A stretch of DNA of 64,000 nucleotides, from contig OY781965.2 in assembly GCA_963677395.2 (NCBI GenBank), positions 1,364,001-1,428,000 on the forward strand, in the 5' to 3' direction. The stretch comes from G963667975 sp963677395. GTDB taxonomy: Bacteria; Bacteroidota; Bacteroidia; Bacteroidales; G963667975. Positions 61,108-64,000 of the stretch are shown here, piece after piece; position 1 is the stretch's first letter; each line of letters opens with the position of its first letter. A model generated the notes under the pieces. That model ran no database searches, was not told the origin of the DNA, and saw only the letters and a program-made list of their open reading frames with translations. The position numbers and the translations under genes were made by a program.

Positions 61108-64000
61108 TTAACGAATCAGGCTTACAATTCCTTTTTCGACGATTGTTCTCTTCATTCCGTAATGATCTGTTGCCTGATAGGAGATTCTCCATGTATAAAC
61201 TCCCGGAGGTAAGGGCTGACCCTGAAACATTCCATCCCATCCAATTTCTTTATTGTTTGTATGGAATAAAATACCACCCCAGCGGTCAAAAATTGACATT
61301 TCAAATTCAATACCATTATCCGATAAAATGGCCTGAAACAAATCGTTTATTCCATCTCCGTTCGGAGTAAATGCATTGGGTACCCAAAGTTGTGTACATG
61401 GACTAAATATTATGCTGTCTGTAGAAATACATCCGTTATTGTTTACCGAAACCCAATAAATACCCGGTTCATTTACAACAATAGCCGGGTTTGTACTGCC
61501 TGTACTCCATGTGAATAAACCAATGTAATGGGATGCATTCAGTAAAACATCTTCTCCTAAACATAAAAGTCTGTCATCACCAATATCGATGATTTGTTTT
61601 TTGATAACATCAATGGTGATTCCGACAGAATCAGAGCAGTTAGCAACAGTGCCTTTAACTCCATAGTACTTTTGAACGATTGGCGAAACAATTACCGTAC
61701 TTCCAACATCACCAGTATTCCATGTATAGTTGATGTTTGGCAGATTGCCACTGGCGGTTAACGTTGAAGGTTCTCCCTCGCAGATCGGATTTTTAGAAGC
61801 AACAACCTGAATTATTGGAGCATCTGTAACTGTGACCATAACTTCGGCAGTGTCTTTGCACAGATTGGTCTCTCCGATTACAGAATAGGAGGTACTTGTG
61901 CCGGGGGAAACTTGTATCGAATTAGTGGTTGCCCCTGTGTTCCATGTGTAATTTGTTCCGGAAAGAGAAGAGTTTGCAATAAGTGTAACCTGTGTTCCCT
62001 GGCAGATGGAAACAGGATTGGGCAAAATTGTGAGCAATGGGGACGGCTTAACAGTAACTGTTGTACTTACAGAGTCTTTACAACCATTATTCGATCCATA
62101 AAGCATATAGGATTGTGTGCTGACAGGAGATGCATTAACGGAGCTGCCTGATGATCCGGTACTCCAGCTTAGTACAGTAGAAGAAGGATTGGCGGTTCCG
62201 GTTAATTGAACTGTTTCGCCTGTGCAGATAGATGGTGCAGACGGGTTTATTTGTATTTGAGGAAGGGCACTGACTGTTAATTGTATAGTATCACTCCCGT
62301 TACATCCTGATGAATTAATGACCTTCAGCCAATAAGTTCCACTTGTAGTTGCATCAATTGATGAAGTAATAGCACCTGTTGACCATTGATAGGTTGTATA
62401 AGTCTGACTTGGATGTATATTTATAGTTTGTCCCTGGCAAATGGTAGTATCGTTCCCTATATTTACCTGTAGGGCTTGGGGTGGCAGGATGGTAGCTGAA
62501 TCAGTGGCAATACAGCCAGCAGAGTCAATAACAGTGAGTTTATATGTTCCGGCAGAAAGGTTTGTCGCGTTAGCAGTATGTTGAACTGGCATGGAGTTCC
62601 ATGTATAAGCATACGGGTTTATCCCTCCAATTACAGATGAACTGATGGTTCCGTTATTACCTCCTACACAGATAGGGGATACGGCTTGCAAAGACGTAAT
62701 TGTTAAACTGTCAACCCTTACTTTTGCCGAATCGATTATCGTGCATCCATTTGAACTTTTTGCATTTACCCAGTAAATGCCGGGTTGAGAAACTGTAATT
62801 GTTGGGGTTGTCGCTCCTGTTGACCATAGATAATTTGAAAAGCCGATACCTGGATTAAATACAGCATTTTTCCCATTACAGAGAATCGTATCCCGAATAA
62901 TGTTACTTTGCAATCCCAATACATTCACCAGAATTGTATCTCTGGCAACACAGCCAACGTTGTTTGTTACTTTTAACGAGTATGTTCCGCTGTTTAATAC
63001 ATTCAATGTTTGAGTTAGAGCGCCTGTTGACCATTGATATGTTGTATAGCTGTTTCCCGGATTGAGTGTGAGATTTTGCCCTTGGCAAATGGTTGTGTCG
63101 TTCCCGAGATTTACACTTATATTCGAAACGTAAACTTTTACAGAATCGAAACACGTTGTTACTCCATTACTAACTGTAACGTAGTATGTTGTAGTTTGAG
63201 TAGGGTTAACCGTGATTGTTTGAGCAGTATCTCCGGTTGACCAAACTATTTGAATAGGATTGGATTGCTGAACAACTCCAAAAAGAGATTGAACTTCGGT
63301 GGGATTTAAAGCTCTGTTGTAAATGCGAATCTCATCCAGAGAACCATTAAGCGGATACCAGTAGCTGTCATATCTTCCGAAATAGAGATTGTTGTTATTG
63401 GCTGTAATGAAATTTACATTGTTGGCAGGTTGCGATGCAATTAAACATCCATTGGTGTATATTTTCGATTCTGTGGCTGTGAAAACATATGCAATATGTT
63501 GCCAGTTTGCCAAGTTAAATGTGTTGTATGTGCCTGATACATTCATGTTTGCCCCGGTATTGCCAAATCGTGCCTGCATAGTGTTTGATGAAATAGCACC
63601 GGTTAATCCGTAAAAACCACTGGTTTCTGATTTCTTTGCAAACAGACAGTAAATACCATTTGTTGTTGAATAATTTCCTCCCGGATCCATCCCGTTTAGC
63701 CCATTCAACTTGTAGAAAAATGAGATGGTCATCTGATTTGTAAATTGAAGAGAAGGGCTGTTGGGAACTTCCACAAAATTTGAATTGTAGTAACCTCCAA
63801 AGCGTAAAGCTTTATTTGGATTTCCAAAGCGATCAGGTGTTCCAAATGCACCGTAGATATATCCGTGATTTCCATAACCGCTGAGATCGGTTACGTTGCT
63901 ATCTAATGGGTAATAGGCTACTAACCCTTGTTGCAGGTTTACAGAAGAAATCGGGTATTGGCATTGAACCTGCTGTACACCACTTACTGTAAGGGTAGCG
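61108..64000 (-). CDS. Secreted LamG-domain protein with Ig-like repeats and T9SS type B CTD (5' end outside the window)
   Basis: The reading frame continues open past the right edge, so the N-terminus is missing. At the edge it reads VAYYPLDSNVTDLSGYGNHG, then GAFGTPDRFGNPNKALRFGG and VEVPNSPSLQFTNQMTISFF, a complete LamG/concanavalin-like domain. It is followed by about nine Ig-like modules, each with YxWSTGA(T/L)xxT-type cores and CxxKDT(I/A) cysteine turns, and finally the type B CTD: LWVPNAFTPNGDGINDLF, FDRWGGILFHTNNK, GVYTWRISY. A T9SS-exported surface adhesin or filament-like protein is likely. Monocistronic, probably. Confidence 0.88.
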   Translation of the reverse strand, partial: ATLTVSGVQQVQCQYPISSVNLQQGLVAYYPLDSNVTDLSGYGNHGYIYGAFGTPDRFGNPNKALRFGGYYNSNFVEVPNSPSLQFTNQMTISFFYKLNGLNGMDPGGNYSTTNGIYCLFAKKSETSGFYGLTGAISSNTMQARFGNTGANMNVSGTYNTFNLANWQHIAYVFTATESKIYTNGCLIASQPANNVNFITANNNNLYFGRYDSYWYPLNGSLDEIRIYNRALNPTEVQSLFGVVQQSNPIQIVWSTGDTAQTITVNPTQTTTYYVTVSNGVTTCFDSVKVYVSNISVNLGNDTTICQGQNLTLNPGNSYTTYQWSTGALTQTLNVLNSGTYSLKVTNNVGCVARDTILVNVLGLQSNIIRDTILCNGKNAVFNPGIGFSNYLWSTGATTPTITVSQPGIYWVNAKSSNGCTIIDSAKVRVDSLTITSLQAVSPICVGGNNGTISSSVIGGINPYAYTWNSMPVQHTANATNLSAGTYKLTVIDSAGCIATDSATILPPQALQVNIGNDTTICQGQTINIHPSQTYTTYQWSTGAITSSIDATTSGTYWLKVINSSGCNGSDTIQLTVSALPQIQINPSAPSICTGETVQLTGTANPSSTVLSWSTGSSGSSVNASPVSTQSYMLYGSNNGCKDSVSTTVTVKPSPLLTILPNPVSICQGTQVTLIANSSLSGTNYTWNTGATTNSIQVSPGTSTSYSVIGETNLCKDTAEVMVTVTDAPIIQVVASKNPICEGEPSTLTASGNLPNINYTWNTGDVGSTVIVSPIVQKYYGVKGTVANCSDSVGITIDVIKKQIIDIGDDRLLCLGEDVLLNASHYIGLFTWSTGSTNPAIVVNEPGIYWVSVNNNGCISTDSIIFSPCTQLWVPNAFTPNGDGINDLFQAILSDNGIEFEMSIFDRWGGILFHTNNKEIGWDGMFQGQPLPPGVYTWRISYQATDHYGMKRTIVEKGIVSLIR

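Noticed and set aside
63772..63774. GTG as the start codon of the LamG/CTD protein
   Set aside because: Upstream codons continue in frame with a LamG motif to the window edge, so this Val is internal.

Overview
The window is from a Bacteroidota genome, most likely class Bacteroidia. It is AT-rich. The signs are T9SS C-terminal sorting domains of both type A and type B, the T9SS component PorQ, an intact rrn operon with a Bacteroidota-like 16S, and promoters of the phylum-specific form TTTG-N19/20-TAnnTTTG. Most genes are chromosomal housekeeping genes; secreted or envelope genes lie between them.

Layout. 0.1-2.1 kb: a C_GCAxxG_C_C redox protein and a cysteine desulfurase. 2.3-4.6 kb: a secreted beta-propeller protein with a type B CTD, followed by the remnant of an endonuclease/exonuclease/phosphatase gene. 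5.2-8.2 kb: a glycosyltransferase/hddA/hddC operon for nucleotide-activated heptose. 8.5-10.9 kb: a small exported protein and a T9SS-exported peptidylarginine deiminase homologue. 11-18.6 kb: HD hydrolase, UbiD-type decarboxylase, thiol peroxidase, a TPR/degenerate-kinase gene coupled to an exported redoxin, and PepD. 18.6-20.5 kb: two cassettes with near-identical promoters carrying LytTR-like direct repeats, then a small outer-membrane barrel. 20.9-26.5 kb: rrn operon (three tandem promoters, 16S, tRNA-Ile, tRNA-Ala, 23S, 5S, terminator). 26.7-33.7 kb: yqgE, a probable murL-murD2 pair, trmH, hup, fmt, ribH and a TPR membrane protein. 34-36 kb: a lipoprotein and a LruC-domain protein. 36-46.8 kb: rpsA, rnz, cdaA, folP, DUF1599, BT_3928-like DoxX protein, an orphan ABC permease, an outer-membrane protein, a decayed outer-membrane protein gene, tpiA and prmA. 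47-52 kb: a 1513-aa exported protein of unknown function and plsY. 52.5-61 kb, all on the minus strand: porQ; an overlapping three-gene unit (urea-transporter/M23 fusion, TPR-barrel protein, TPR protein); and a three-gene unit (PqqD-like, ATP-grasp, type III PLP decarboxylase). 61.1-64 kb: a LamG/type B CTD giant that runs off the right edge.

The best candidates for undescribed biology are: (1) the PqqD-like/ATP-grasp/PLP-decarboxylase operon, which looks like a small peptide- or amine-modifying pathway, next to the urea-channel/metallopeptidase fusion operon; (2) the MurL-MurD2-like alternative route to D-glutamate in a Bacteroidota background; (3) the paired LytTR-like cassettes upstream of the rrn operon, which drive different small products from duplicated promoters. 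Function calls rest on sequence reading and family knowledge only; no search was run.
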